Origin: an uncultured Poribacteria bacterium
GTDB taxonomy: Bacteria > Poribacteria > WGA-4E > WGA-3G
Reading direction: 5' to 3'
NCBI GenBank assembly: GCA_951828385.1
Contig: OX639973.1
Location: 434,001 to 498,000 of the forward strand
DNA: 64,000 nt
The notes under the pieces: generated by a model
Database searches by the model: none
What the model was told of the DNA's origin: nothing
What the model saw: the letters and a program-made list of their open reading frames with translations, nothing else
Translations under genes and position numbers: made by a program
Part shown: positions 18,231-26,916 of the stretch, in pieces
Layout: the number at the start of each line of letters is the position of its first letter
Numbering within the stretch: the stretch's first letter is position 1

Positions 18231-18310
18231 TATCAGGTTGGCAAGTCTAACAAGCGTAACCGCAAGGTTGCGGACTTGCCTCCCACTTGTTAGGGGATAA
18301 AATCCTGATA
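18231..18310 (+). ncRNA. Structured, possibly pseudoknotted 5' leader of tnpB
   Basis: Complementary pairs nest and cross in this 80-nt leader. TATCAGG (18231-18237) pairs with CCTGATA (18304-18310). GGCAAGTC (18240-18247) pairs with GACTTGCC (18273-18280). CGTAACC and GGTTGCG form a hairpin with a GCAA tetraloop (18255-18272). TAACAAG (18248-18254) can pair with CTTGTTA (18286-18292), crossing the second helix to give a pseudoknot. The tnpB ATG is 12 nt downstream. The function is unknown; control of tnpB or a guide-type RNA are options. Confidence 0.5.
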
Positions 18311-18321
18311 CCTGATCATCC

Positions 18322-19632
18322 ATGAATATAACTTTTAGGTGCCCTGTGTATCCGACACAAACACAGGAACAAACATTATTACGGTGGTTAGACCACCTTT
18401 GTGAACTTCAGAACTCTGCTCGCCATGATCGCAAGGTTGCGTGGGAGACTGAAGGTGAACGGGTGTCTTGCTACGCTCAGCAACAGAAGTTGACAGTGGC
18501 TCGTAAAAAATATGCCGACTTCCGTGAAGTGCCCCAAGATATGCAAGTGTGTATTTTGGAACGCACGGACAAAGCTTACGACGGTTTCTATAGCCGGTGC
18601 GAAGCCGGTGCTGCGAAAAAAGGCTATCCAAGACACCATAAACGGATTAGGTCTATGTCGTGGAAACTTCGCAAATATCCGAAAGTTGTTCAGCGAAAGA
18701 CAAAAGACAGAGAGAAAAAAGTTGTAAAAGTTCGCCAGACGCCTATCCGTGAAACAGCATGGAAACACGACCGACTCAAAGTGCCGGGTTTAGGTGAAGT
18801 CAAGATATACATGCCCCGCCCGTTAGAAGGCGATCCGAAAGAAGTGTCGCTGGTAAAAAAAGCGAGTGGCTGGTATGCTCATATCTCCTGTGAACTGCCC
18901 GATACACCGAAAGTTGAACCGACCCATGCGATTGCTGTTGATGTAGGCACAACGCACTATCTCACAACTTCCGATGGTGAAAAAGAGGACAACCCGCGCT
19001 GGTATCGCCAAGCAGAAGGTCTGACCCAGAAACACTCTAAAGACCTGTCTCGTAAGAAAAAAGGTAGCCACCGTAGAAAGAAACAACAACACAAACTCGC
19101 TTTACACCACGAGCGAACAGTCAATAAACGCCAAGACTTTATCGGCAAACTCGTCTATAAACTCTACCACCACGAGAAAAACAATGTATTAGTGGCAGAG
19201 AACTTACGCGTATCTAACATGGTAAAGAACCAACACCTCAGTAAGAGTATCAGCGATGTATCTTGGGCAACCTTCTTTAAGTGGTGTGGAGACATGGTTT
19301 CCGAAAGAGACGGTTTCCACTTCCACAAAGTTGACCCCAAGCATACCTCGCAAACATGTTCTTCCTGTGGTCAGAAGTCGCCAAAGAAACTTTCGTTGGC
19401 GATACGCACTTTTGGATGTCAGTTTTGTGGCACGGTTTTAGACCGAGACCACAACGCTGCGATAAACATACTTCTTAGGGCAGCTGCTGCCCTTCGTGGA
19501 GAGCGGTGGGTTACCACCCTCGAAGAAACGAGAAACAAGAACGAAGCACGAGACAAAGGCTTTCAGAACGCAACACAGTTAACGTTGTTTGACGCTCTTA
19601 ACAAGCCCAAGTCTTTAGGCTTGGGTAGTTGA
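18322..19632 (+). CDS. tnpB: TnpB RNA-guided nuclease (IS605 OrfB family)
   Basis: This 436-residue protein has the full TnpB layout. An N-terminal helix-turn region (MNITFRCPVYPTQTQEQTLL) is followed by the RuvC catalytic residues: Asp in IAVDVGTTHYLTTSDG, Glu in VLVAENLRVSNMVK, and Asp in LDRDHNAAINIL. A zinc finger lies between the last two (CSSCGQ and CQFCG). TnpB cleaves DNA guided by an RNA from the right end of the element and promotes retention of the transposon. The last codons (KSLGLGS) are encoded by the right-end hairpin itself. No tnpA is present. Confidence 0.9.
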   Translation: MNITFRCPVYPTQTQEQTLLRWLDHLCELQNSARHDRKVAWETEGERVSCYAQQQKLTVARKKYADFREVPQDMQVCILERTDKAYDGFYSRCEAGAAKKGYPRHHKRIRSMSWKLRKYPKVVQRKTKDREKKVVKVRQTPIRETAWKHDRLKVPGLGEVKIYMPRPLEGDPKEVSLVKKASGWYAHISCELPDTPKVEPTHAIAVDVGTTHYLTTSDGEKEDNPRWYRQAEGLTQKHSKDLSRKKKGSHRRKKQQHKLALHHERTVNKRQDFIGKLVYKLYHHEKNNVLVAENLRVSNMVKNQHLSKSISDVSWATFFKWCGDMVSERDGFHFHKVDPKHTSQTCSSCGQKSPKKLSLAIRTFGCQFCGTVLDRDHNAAINILLRAAAALRGERWVTTLEETRNKNEARDKGFQNATQLTLFDALNKPKSLGLGS

Positions 19633-19674
19633 CCATAGTTCAGAGAAGCCTACGTAATTTGGAGGAAATGGAAT

Positions 19675-20508
19675 TTGTCAGCCGAACTTCTTAATGGGAG
19701 CCGCCTTGCGCAGCGTGTCCGGAGCCGGATCCGGCGAAAACTCAAAAAACTTACATTTACCCCTGGACTCGCTGTTGTGCAAGTCGGCGATGACCCAGCA
19801 TCAACGCTCTACATTAAACACAAACAACGCGATTGTGAGAAGGTTCATTTTCATTCCGAAGTCCACCGCCTACCACCAGACATTACCCAAGAAACCCTGA
19901 TCGAGCATATTGAAACCTTGAATGCCCGACCGGATATCCACGGGATGTTGGTACAAATGCCGCTGCCGGTGCATATAGATAAAGAGGCAGTTATTGATAC
20001 CGTTATGCCGCACAAAGATGCGGACGGATTAAACCCGGTCAATTTAGGGAATCTCCTTATTAACCGCGAGGGTGTGACACCGTGTACACCAACGGGTATC
20101 ATTCGGCTTATTGAATTGACGGGTGAAAAGATAGAAGGCACACATGCAGTCTGTATTGGTAGAAGCCCACTTGTCGGAAAACCGGTGGGATTGATGTTGT
20201 TGAACCGGAATGCGACCGTCACGTATTGCCACTCTCGAACGGCGGACCTCAAAGCAGAAGCCCGCAAAGCGGACATTCTTGTCGTCGCTATCGGCAGACC
20301 TGAATTCATCACTGCGGATATGGTGAAACCGGGGGCGATTGTTATTGATGTCGGTATTAATCATGTAAACGGACGGGCTATCGGTGACGTTCAATTTGAG
20401 GCAGTTAGAGAAGTGGCTGCGTTTATCACACCGGTTCCGGGGGGCGTGGGTCCTATGACGCGCGCAATGTTGTTAGAAAACACGCTGAAATTAGCGATTG
20501 GAGGCTAA
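19675..20508 (+). CDS. folD: Bifunctional methylenetetrahydrofolate dehydrogenase/cyclohydrolase
   Basis: The TTG at 19675 is the start, since GGAGG (19661-19665) lies 9 nt upstream and the product then has normal length (277 residues). The folate site is visible as DPASTLYIKHKQRDCEKV with the catalytic lysine, followed by HGMLVQMPLPVHID, and the NADP site as GRSPLVGKPVGLMLL, with the C-terminal TPVPGGVGPMTRAMLLENTL. FolD interconverts methylene-, methenyl- and formyl-tetrahydrofolate. The gene follows the IS605-type element by only about 40 nt, so its native promoter may have been displaced. An SDR gene begins 3 nt after its stop. Confidence 0.93.
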   Translation: MSAELLNGSRLAQRVRSRIRRKLKKLTFTPGLAVVQVGDDPASTLYIKHKQRDCEKVHFHSEVHRLPPDITQETLIEHIETLNARPDIHGMLVQMPLPVHIDKEAVIDTVMPHKDADGLNPVNLGNLLINREGVTPCTPTGIIRLIELTGEKIEGTHAVCIGRSPLVGKPVGLMLLNRNATVTYCHSRTADLKAEARKADILVVAIGRPEFITADMVKPGAIVIDVGINHVNGRAIGDVQFEAVREVAAFITPVPGGVGPMTRAMLLENTLKLAIGG

Positions 20509-20511
20509 ACT

Positions 20512-21276
20512 ATGGCATTTCCAGGATTTGAGTTGAAGGATAAAGTGATGTTAATTACCGGTTCCGGTAAAGGCATCGGTAGAGGCATAGCCCTTGCCGC
20601 CGCCCAGATGGGCGCGAAAGTCATTTTGAACAGCCGTACGCTGTCTGATCTTGAGACAGTCGCGAACGAGATTCGCGACAACGGTGGTGAAGCGGAGTCC
20701 GTCGTGTTTGATGTCAGTGATCTGGCACAGGTTGCTCAAGGCGCGCAAGCCGCGATTGACGTATGGGGTAGAGTGGATGTGCTTGTCAATAACGCCGGTA
20801 CGAACCGTCCGAAACCAGCACTCGAGTTAACCGAAGAGGATTGGGATGCGATCTACGATCTGAATCTCAAAGGTCTGTTCTTCTTGACACAAACGCTTGT
20901 CAAACCGATGATCGCCCGCGAAAGCGGGAAGATTATCAATATCTCTTCAACGATGGGATTGGTAGGCGGTCCGCTGCGTACTGCCTATTCGGGAAGCAAG
21001 GGTGGTGTTGTTCTGTTAACGAAAGGACTCGCAGTTGAATGGGCGCCGCATAACGTCACAGTGAACGCTGTCGCCCCAGCGTTTACACGGACACCGCTCG
21101 CGGATGTGCTACTGCAACGTAAAGAGTTTTATGAAGATGTTGTCCGCCGTATTCCGATGGGACGTGTCGGTGAGGTGGATGAAGTCGTCGGTGCTGTGCT
21201 ATTTTTAGCATCAGATGCCGCGAACTGGGTGACAGGCCAAACAATCGCAGTTGATGGTGGCTGGGTTGCGTGGTAA
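20512..21276 (+). CDS. SDR family oxidoreductase (gluconate 5-dehydrogenase-like)
   Basis: This 254-residue classical short-chain dehydrogenase has the cofactor motif TGSGKGIGRGIALA, NNAGTNRP, the catalytic Ser in IINISSTMG, YSGSKGG with Tyr and Lys, and a C-terminal GQTIAVDGGWVAW. The NSRT segment after the second strand suggests NADP use. It is likely co-transcribed with folD (3-nt gap), although a metabolic link is not obvious. The substrate is unknown; the overall pattern resembles gluconate/3-oxoacyl reductases. Confidence 0.85.
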   Translation: MAFPGFELKDKVMLITGSGKGIGRGIALAAAQMGAKVILNSRTLSDLETVANEIRDNGGEAESVVFDVSDLAQVAQGAQAAIDVWGRVDVLVNNAGTNRPKPALELTEEDWDAIYDLNLKGLFFLTQTLVKPMIARESGKIINISSTMGLVGGPLRTAYSGSKGGVVLLTKGLAVEWAPHNVTVNAVAPAFTRTPLADVLLQRKEFYEDVVRRIPMGRVGEVDEVVGAVLFLASDAANWVTGQTIAVDGGWVAW

Positions 21277-21484
21277 TTCACGCGCTTCAGCGAACTCATA
21301 TTAATGCGACTCAGGCTTGCACGCAATTATATAAATAGCGTCTTTAAGGTAGGGCGCTTTCTTTTAGCGGGATTTACGTATTGTTAATTTATCTTCAAGC
21401 AAAATTGATAAACTTTGTGTGAGTCCCATCTTAAAAAATTAAAAAATAAACAGATAGGGGAAACTCTACTCTGGAGGAATAAAT

Positions 21485-23704
21485 ATGAGAAACTTTCTTG
21501 TGCTCGCAAGCATCGCCATGTTGGTTCTCGGCCAGTTTGGTTGTTCTTCTGATGAGGAGCAGACAGAAGTCGAGAATCCTGCGGTCATTGATGAAGCATC
21601 GGCATTTAGCGGCGCGCCGCTCTTAGGCGATGTCGTCCTCGAAAATATGTATGAGGACGAAGCGCGACAGCTGACAGATAAAACACCCGCCCAAATTGTC
21701 ACAGTGATAGAAGGCACAAACAGGGTTGTCCTTGATGCACAATTCCGTGGGATTCGAGATTTCGGGCTCGGCTATCCAATCTATGAATTTGAACTCATGG
21801 ATGAAATGGCGGAAGCGATGGGTGGCATCGCCCAGGGTATGTCTGGGAGTCCGGTCGGTCCTCCTGGACGGATTATGGGGGCACTCGCTTATGGTGATGC
21901 CTTCACCAGGGCACCGAGTCGCTTTTGGGTAACGCCAATTGATGCAATGGAAGCTGCGATCCACCACCAAACCTTTGGCGAAATGTTGGCAGCAGAACGT
22001 GCGCCAGCGGCTCCAGGAGGGGGTATCCAAGCGGCATATACACCGGTGAAGACCCCACTCATGATCTCTGGGATACAAGCCCATAGACTTGAACAGCTTT
22101 CATCACATCTGGAAGGCTCCCGCTTCGATTTTCTCCAATTATTTGCCGATATTGGGGATGCTGCCGCAGCGCCGCCGACGGTGACGACAAGACTCGCCGC
22201 TGGCGATATGATCGGTGTGGCTGTATCAACAGGCGATGTCGTCAACAGCATTGGTTTCGGAACGGTGACACAAGTCTACGATGATGGTACATTTGTAGCG
22301 TTCGGACACCCGATGGTCGGTGCTGGCAAGTCGGCATTACCGGTTTACCGCGCCGTTACCAACGGTATCGTTTCCAACTTACAGATACCCTACAAATCTT
22401 CATCTGCTTATGGAAATCCGATCGGAACAATCACCAAGGACCTCACCCCAGCGATTGTTGGCGAACTGGGTACGGTGCCGTCAATGATTCCGGTGAAGGT
22501 TGCTTATCAAGCAGGCAACGGTCCGATAGTAGAGAAAAATCACAAGGTAGCTTATGGTCAGGAATCGTTCTTGCCTATTGTTGTGGCTCTTACGATGGAT
22601 TCCGTCCGTCAGGAAATAAGTTCTGCTACAGTGGACGGAACTATCACGCTCAAGTTCAAAGAGACAGAAACTGTCTACACGGAATCGTTTCGGAGTGCGT
22701 CTTCGGATCCGTTTTTCGATGTGCTGCTAAACATTGACCGGCTCGTCTACGCTTTCACAGACACGCTTTCAAACAGTGCGGGGCAAGCCACATTGAGGGA
22801 TGTGTCAATTTCTCTCCACGATAAACCGCAAATTATGTTGGCGGATATTCACAAGGTTATTGTTCCGGAGGAGGGGATCACACCTGGTGAAGATCTCACG
22901 GTTTCAGTTGTACTACTTCCGCACTGGAGCGCAGCGGGTGACGAGCGGACGATTCAGCGCGAGGTTACACTTGAGGTTCCGGAGGATTTCCCGGCCGGCG
23001 ATGCACGCCTCACTGTAACTTCTGGGAACGCTTTCGGCCCGCCCGATCCATTCTTTGGTCCCGATTCCTTTGACTTCGATGGACCAGGCGAAGAACCAAA
23101 GCCGTTGCCTGAGAATCTGGAGGAACTCATCAAACAGATAGAGGAAGCGCAGATAGATCCAAGCGAAATCACAATAACGCTTGAGTCGTTGGGACCTCCT
23201 CCAGACGCGTTTCCGCCTGAAGAATTCCCACCACCAGACATTTTCCCACCAGAAGGCCTACCCTTCCCTGAAGACGGTGAGATGCCCAAAGATGGTGAAA
23301 TACCTGAAGATGGTGAAATACCTGAAGATGGTGAAATACCTGAAGATGGTGAGATGCCTGAAGATGGTGAAATGCCTGAAGACGGTGAGATGCCTGAAGA
23401 CGGTGAAATACCTGAAGACGGTGAGATTCCACCAGATTTACCATTTCCTGAAGACTTTCCACCCTTAGATGAATTCCCATTCCCACCGGATTTCGGACCC
23501 CCACCGACTGTCGAAACTACAATTAATATTGACGGGTTTATTGTGATTGGTCTCAAAGGTGCCTCCGTCACAATAATAGGTGAAGAAATGGTAGATGGCA
23601 TGATTCCAGAGGAAATCGTTGATGGTATGCTGCCAGAAGAAATTGGGGAACCCGTGGAACCGGTAGAACCCGCGGAGCCTGCGGACCCCGCGGAAGAGGA
23701 ATAA
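21485..23704 (+). CDS. SpoIVB-type (S55) serine-peptidase-like lipoprotein with acidic repeats
   Basis: GGAGG precedes the ATG. The 739-residue protein has a lipobox ending in Cys20 (LVLGQFGC). The next 450 residues resemble the S55 peptidase domain of SpoIVB: GIAQGMSGSPVGPPGRIMGA holds the probable active-site Ser and FVAFGHPMVGAG the probable His. A beta-rich region follows, then a proline/acid-rich tail with nine tandem copies of PEDGE(I/M), encoded by an 18-bp repeat at 23267-23428. The protein is probably anchored in the envelope. Peptidase activity is inferred from motifs and the substrate is unknown. Confidence 0.78.
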   Translation: MRNFLVLASIAMLVLGQFGCSSDEEQTEVENPAVIDEASAFSGAPLLGDVVLENMYEDEARQLTDKTPAQIVTVIEGTNRVVLDAQFRGIRDFGLGYPIYEFELMDEMAEAMGGIAQGMSGSPVGPPGRIMGALAYGDAFTRAPSRFWVTPIDAMEAAIHHQTFGEMLAAERAPAAPGGGIQAAYTPVKTPLMISGIQAHRLEQLSSHLEGSRFDFLQLFADIGDAAAAPPTVTTRLAAGDMIGVAVSTGDVVNSIGFGTVTQVYDDGTFVAFGHPMVGAGKSALPVYRAVTNGIVSNLQIPYKSSSAYGNPIGTITKDLTPAIVGELGTVPSMIPVKVAYQAGNGPIVEKNHKVAYGQESFLPIVVALTMDSVRQEISSATVDGTITLKFKETETVYTESFRSASSDPFFDVLLNIDRLVYAFTDTLSNSAGQATLRDVSISLHDKPQIMLADIHKVIVPEEGITPGEDLTVSVVLLPHWSAAGDERTIQREVTLEVPEDFPAGDARLTVTSGNAFGPPDPFFGPDSFDFDGPGEEPKPLPENLEELIKQIEEAQIDPSEITITLESLGPPPDAFPPEEFPPPDIFPPEGLPFPEDGEMPKDGEIPEDGEIPEDGEIPEDGEMPEDGEMPEDGEMPEDGEIPEDGEIPPDLPFPEDFPPLDEFPFPPDFGPPPTVETTINIDGFIVIGLKGASVTIIGEEMVDGMIPEEIVDGMLPEEIGEPVEPVEPAEPADPAEEE
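23267..23428 (+). repeat. 18-bp tandem repeat, nine units, inside the S55-like gene
   Basis: Nine consecutive 18-bp units (CCTGAAGACGGTGAGATG and close variants) encode PEDGEM/PEDGEI. The unit is a multiple of three, so copy-number changes would vary tail length without breaking the frame. Confidence 0.85.
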
Positions 23705-23755
23705 TTCCGAAGCCGACTGTAAGGGCAGGTCCCTGTGCCTGTCTCATTTTAATTC

Positions 23756-23785
23756 GTCTGGGCAGGTCTACATGTCTGCCCAGAC
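23756..23785. terminator. Strong hairpin between convergent genes
   Basis: GTCTGGGCAG and CTGCCCAGAC pair around a 10-nt loop between the genes ending at 23704 and 23795. It is suitable as a bidirectional terminator, or it may be a REP. Confidence 0.55.
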
Positions 23786-23794
23786 TTCCCACCT

Positions 23795-24928
23795 CTACTT
23801 CTTTTTAGTTTCACGGACAACAGATTGCTGTTTCACATAGCACTTCACAACATCAATAATCAGTGCTATATCGTTTCGGGCAGATTCGAGTGAAGTGTAG
23901 CACGTCTCATCTTCCGTGATGCATGCGTGGAAATGGCGCAATTCCCGAACAAAAGCACTTTCCCATTCAATAGCGGGGGTCTTGCTATAGGTTGTGCCAT
24001 CTGCATCTATTCCGTGTATCGTTACCTCTGACAGGATACCGCGTGAAAAACCGGTCGGATATGAAACGATAACCCGTTTGTTATCGCCGTAGATTTCTAA
24101 GGTCTCTTTAAAGTCCCAGAGATCTGGTAAGTCTACCCATGTCGCGACGCAGCGCGCGCCGTTGGGATAGGCAAACACAATGCTCACGCCACGTCCATCA
24201 GACCAAACTTCCGCACTAATGACTTCGCTCGGTGAGCCGAGCATTACCCGTAAGCTATAGATGTCGTGGATCATGCTGCCTGCAAGTAGGTAGAACACCC
24301 GTGCTGCCTTGTTTTGGACATCGGTTTCAAGTCCGGCTTGTGATAACACGTCTCCGATGGCTTCTGCTTGTGCTTTTTCACGCGCTGCGCCTGCTGGTTT
24401 AAATGCATCGGGTGAAACATCGTTAAACCGCTCAACATCAAACTGGCTCAGGTGTAAACTGTTATTGGGATGGAGATGATTGATCTGAACAAAGCGATAA
24501 CTGTCCATCGTATCGACTTCGCGCTTAGCGAATTGGAAAGCCGGGTCATGCACCTTCATATAACCGGCTTGTGCAACAGTGCCAGCCTTACGTTGTGCCG
24601 TTAGCATCGCATCCATTTCTTGAAATGAGAAGCAGACGGGTTTCTCAATAAAGACATGTTTCCCGGCTGCAAACGCGGCGAGTGCGACTTCGGTCTTCGG
24701 GTCACCGTGGCAGAGTAGAACCGCCTCCACATCTGTCGCTAACAATTCCGTGTAATCTGTTACGAATTGCGGTACATGGAAACGCTTCGCGACTGCTTCT
24801 GCGGCACCGTGAGAGAGATCACAGACAATTGGCACTTCAAATTCACGATGGAGTGCGGTAAGATTGGGAAGATGATGTACCTGTGCGATTGCGCCACATC
24901 CGATAACACCTATTCGTACACGACTCAT
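23795..24928 (-). CDS. Gfo/Idh/MocA family oxidoreductase
   Basis: This 377-residue protein begins with the NAD(P)-binding Rossmann motif IGVIGCGAIAQVHHLPNL and carries the family signature EKPVCFSFQEMD with the conserved Lys. The C-terminal alpha/beta domain (YLLAGSMIHDIYSLRVMLG) includes the usual histidine. These enzymes oxidise or reduce sugars and inositols; the substrate is unknown. It is transcribed divergently from the membrane-protein gene at 25185. Confidence 0.88.
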   Translation of the reverse strand: MSRVRIGVIGCGAIAQVHHLPNLTALHREFEVPIVCDLSHGAAEAVAKRFHVPQFVTDYTELLATDVEAVLLCHGDPKTEVALAAFAAGKHVFIEKPVCFSFQEMDAMLTAQRKAGTVAQAGYMKVHDPAFQFAKREVDTMDSYRFVQINHLHPNNSLHLSQFDVERFNDVSPDAFKPAGAAREKAQAEAIGDVLSQAGLETDVQNKAARVFYLLAGSMIHDIYSLRVMLGSPSEVISAEVWSDGRGVSIVFAYPNGARCVATWVDLPDLWDFKETLEIYGDNKRVIVSYPTGFSRGILSEVTIHGIDADGTTYSKTPAIEWESAFVRELRHFHACITEDETCYTSLESARNDIALIIDVVKCYVKQQSVVRETKKK

Positions 24929-25117
24929 AAATTCTAACCTCCAGTAGATAACGCTTTCGATATGCGTTTATCGTATCACGTACACGAAATAGATGCAATT
25001 TTTAGTTTTTAGTTTTCAATTTTCAGTTATCGGTTGTCAGTAAGCGTCGCGATCGGGAGATCGTGCGTACAGGAAGGACGGAAGGATGGAAGATGGTGTA
25101 GAGGTTTGTGTTATGGT

Positions 25118-25146
25118 TTGACAATAAATGTGAAAACCTACATAAT
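25118..25146 (+). promoter_or_regulatory. Sigma70-type promoter
   Basis: TTGACA at 25118-25123 and CATAAT at 25141-25146 with a 17-nt spacer lie about 40 nt upstream of the membrane-protein start. Confidence 0.65.
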
Positions 25147-25184
25147 AAAGCAATAAAGTCAATTGTAAGATGGAGGCTATAGAT

Positions 25185-26801
25185 ATGGATATGGCAATTA
25201 TTCCGTGGGAAATGGTACTTCTGTGTGGATTGTCTCTCTGTGTTGGATGGGGGATCCGTGGGAACTTTGGACATGAATATGGTGCGGCACTTGCGGGTGC
25301 GCTCGCTGCGATAGCAATCGCCTTACTCTCTGGACGAGAGGATTGGTGGCGGCATGTTCATTACTTTGCGCTGTTCGGTGCGATCGGTTGGTCTTTCGGT
25401 GGGAGTATGTCCTATATGATGGTTGTCGGGTATAGCCATTCGTCGCAGTCATTGACTGTGTTTTATGGGTTCGCGAATTTATTTGCTATCGGTTTCTTGT
25501 GGGCAGCCCTTGGTGGTGCCGGAACTGCCCTGCCAGCGTTCCTGACGCATAGCCAACTGTCTCTCCTCTTTACACCGATCGCGGCAGTATTCATCGGTTG
25601 GTCGCTTCAGGCAGTGATCATCGACTGGGTTTTAGCACCGAAACGGATGCAACGGCATGAAAGTCCGCTGTATTGGTATGATACGGACTGGGTGGCAGCA
25701 CTGGTTGCGATCATCGCTGCACTCATCGTCGCGCTGTTCCGTGGGGGTTTGGATATAGGTACGAACCTCGTGCTGTATATGGGTATCAGTTGGTTCGCTG
25801 GATTTTTGTTGCTCGTCAATGTTTGTCGCCTCCGTATGACACCGCCGCGTGGGGACAACTGGGCAGGTTGTGTCGGTATGGTTATCGGAATGTTGGGGTA
25901 CTGCTGGCGTTATGAACTCAGCGGTGTCGCTTTTGCGACCTTGATGACAGGTTTTACGGGTGGTATCGCGTTTTCATTTGGACAATTACTGAAACTCATC
26001 TACATCTGGCTGGGTAACAAAACGAATTTGCACACGAACTGGCATAGCGTGATGGAGCAGACGCAAGGTTTTCTTTTCGGTATCGGGATCGCGATAACAT
26101 TCGGCTTGCTTCTTAACAAAGCACCGCTCTTAGAAATCAATGCAAATTTACCACAGTGGACAGAAATCTTCGCTGTGTTCTGTGTGCTGATTCTACTGAC
26201 GTACGTCAATTATCGGAAGGCAGCGGGGACATGGGTGGATCTGGTCGAGGGTTTACCTGAACGATTTTTTGGATTGCCTGTTGTCGGTTGGTTTCGACAT
26301 TCAAGGGGATGGATTGGATGGTTTGAACTTTTCTACATAGGTCTCGGTATCGCCTGTGTCTGGCTTTTGTCGGGGCATTTTCGAGAACCTCTCGCTTTCA
26401 TTCCGACGAGTTGGTTAGGAAAGGGACAACTCCTCTATTTCGTATTTATATGGTGGGTGGTTATTTTCAACTTTGAACGCGCTTTGGTCGGTTTTAGTCC
26501 ACATCGTCTGACGACAGAAGGCGTAATCACGCTCAATGCGATTATTTGTACCGTGCTGATAGCATTGGGTCCACAGATGGTCCCGAAACAGACGGGCAGT
26601 CTCTTTTTGTTCAATGACTGGGTTTGGCAGACCTTGATCTGGGGGATAGTTGTGCTGGTAGGGACGACAGTTATTTTCTGGGGTATCAAGCATTTGCTTT
26701 ACGGAAAAGAACATGCAGGCGGCGCGGCACTCCACATCCGTTTCGGAGCGGATTCCAACGCGCCGAAGGCGAAACCAAAGGCGGGGGAACAGCATCCGTA
26801 A
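25185..26801 (+). CDS. Polytopic membrane protein of unknown function
   Basis: I prefer ATG 25185, 8 nt after GGAGG, to the ATG at 25170 that overlaps this ribosome site. The 538-residue product has about a dozen hydrophobic segments, for example VLLCGLSLCVGWGIRGNFG, ALAGALAAIAIALLSG, YFALFGAIGWSFGGSMSYMM and WVVIFNFERALVGF. Small and aromatic residues (WGIRGNFGHEYG, GWSFGGSMSYMMVVGYSH) cluster in the first helices, as if lining a binding site. I do not recognise the family. It stands alone downstream of a good promoter. Confidence 0.7.
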   Translation: MDMAIIPWEMVLLCGLSLCVGWGIRGNFGHEYGAALAGALAAIAIALLSGREDWWRHVHYFALFGAIGWSFGGSMSYMMVVGYSHSSQSLTVFYGFANLFAIGFLWAALGGAGTALPAFLTHSQLSLLFTPIAAVFIGWSLQAVIIDWVLAPKRMQRHESPLYWYDTDWVAALVAIIAALIVALFRGGLDIGTNLVLYMGISWFAGFLLLVNVCRLRMTPPRGDNWAGCVGMVIGMLGYCWRYELSGVAFATLMTGFTGGIAFSFGQLLKLIYIWLGNKTNLHTNWHSVMEQTQGFLFGIGIAITFGLLLNKAPLLEINANLPQWTEIFAVFCVLILLTYVNYRKAAGTWVDLVEGLPERFFGLPVVGWFRHSRGWIGWFELFYIGLGIACVWLLSGHFREPLAFIPTSWLGKGQLLYFVFIWWVVIFNFERALVGFSPHRLTTEGVITLNAIICTVLIALGPQMVPKQTGSLFLFNDWVWQTLIWGIVVLVGTTVIFWGIKHLLYGKEHAGGAALHIRFGADSNAPKAKPKAGEQHP

Positions 26802-26837
26802 CAGATGTAATGAAAAAGATGAGGTAGGAAATCTATT

Positions 26838-26912
26838 TTTAAGAGCCGGTGCGGTTAGGAAACCGCACCTACCTTGGTTGGAAACAGGGCGAGGTTGGGA
26901 AACCTCGCCTAC
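26838..26912. repeat. Two adjacent REP hairpins with GTAG feet
   Basis: GTGCGGTTAGGAAACCGCAC followed by CTAC, and GGCGAGGTTGGGAAACCTCGCC followed by CTAC, lie between the convergent genes. Read on the minus strand each is GTAG plus hairpin. Confidence 0.6.
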
Positions 26913-26916
26913 AATT

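Larger units (their letters stand above)
18128..19633 (+). mobile_element. IS200/IS605-type element with orphan tnpB
   Basis: The left side has a hairpin CCTAAGTC-TTTA-GACTTGGG at 18131-18150, and the right side has the related hairpin CCCAAG...CTTGGG at 19606-19625, both with CTTTA in the loop. There are no inverted terminal repeats or target duplication, as expected for this superfamily. A tnpA gene is absent, so the element depends on TnpA from elsewhere. Exact boundaries are uncertain by some tens of bases. Confidence 0.65.

Noticed and set aside
22954-23601. A 215-codon minus-strand frame opposite the S55-like gene, rich in SGISPSSG
   Set aside because: It is the antisense of the 18-bp repeat and proline-rich tail; the plus-strand gene has the signal peptide, motifs and ribosome site.
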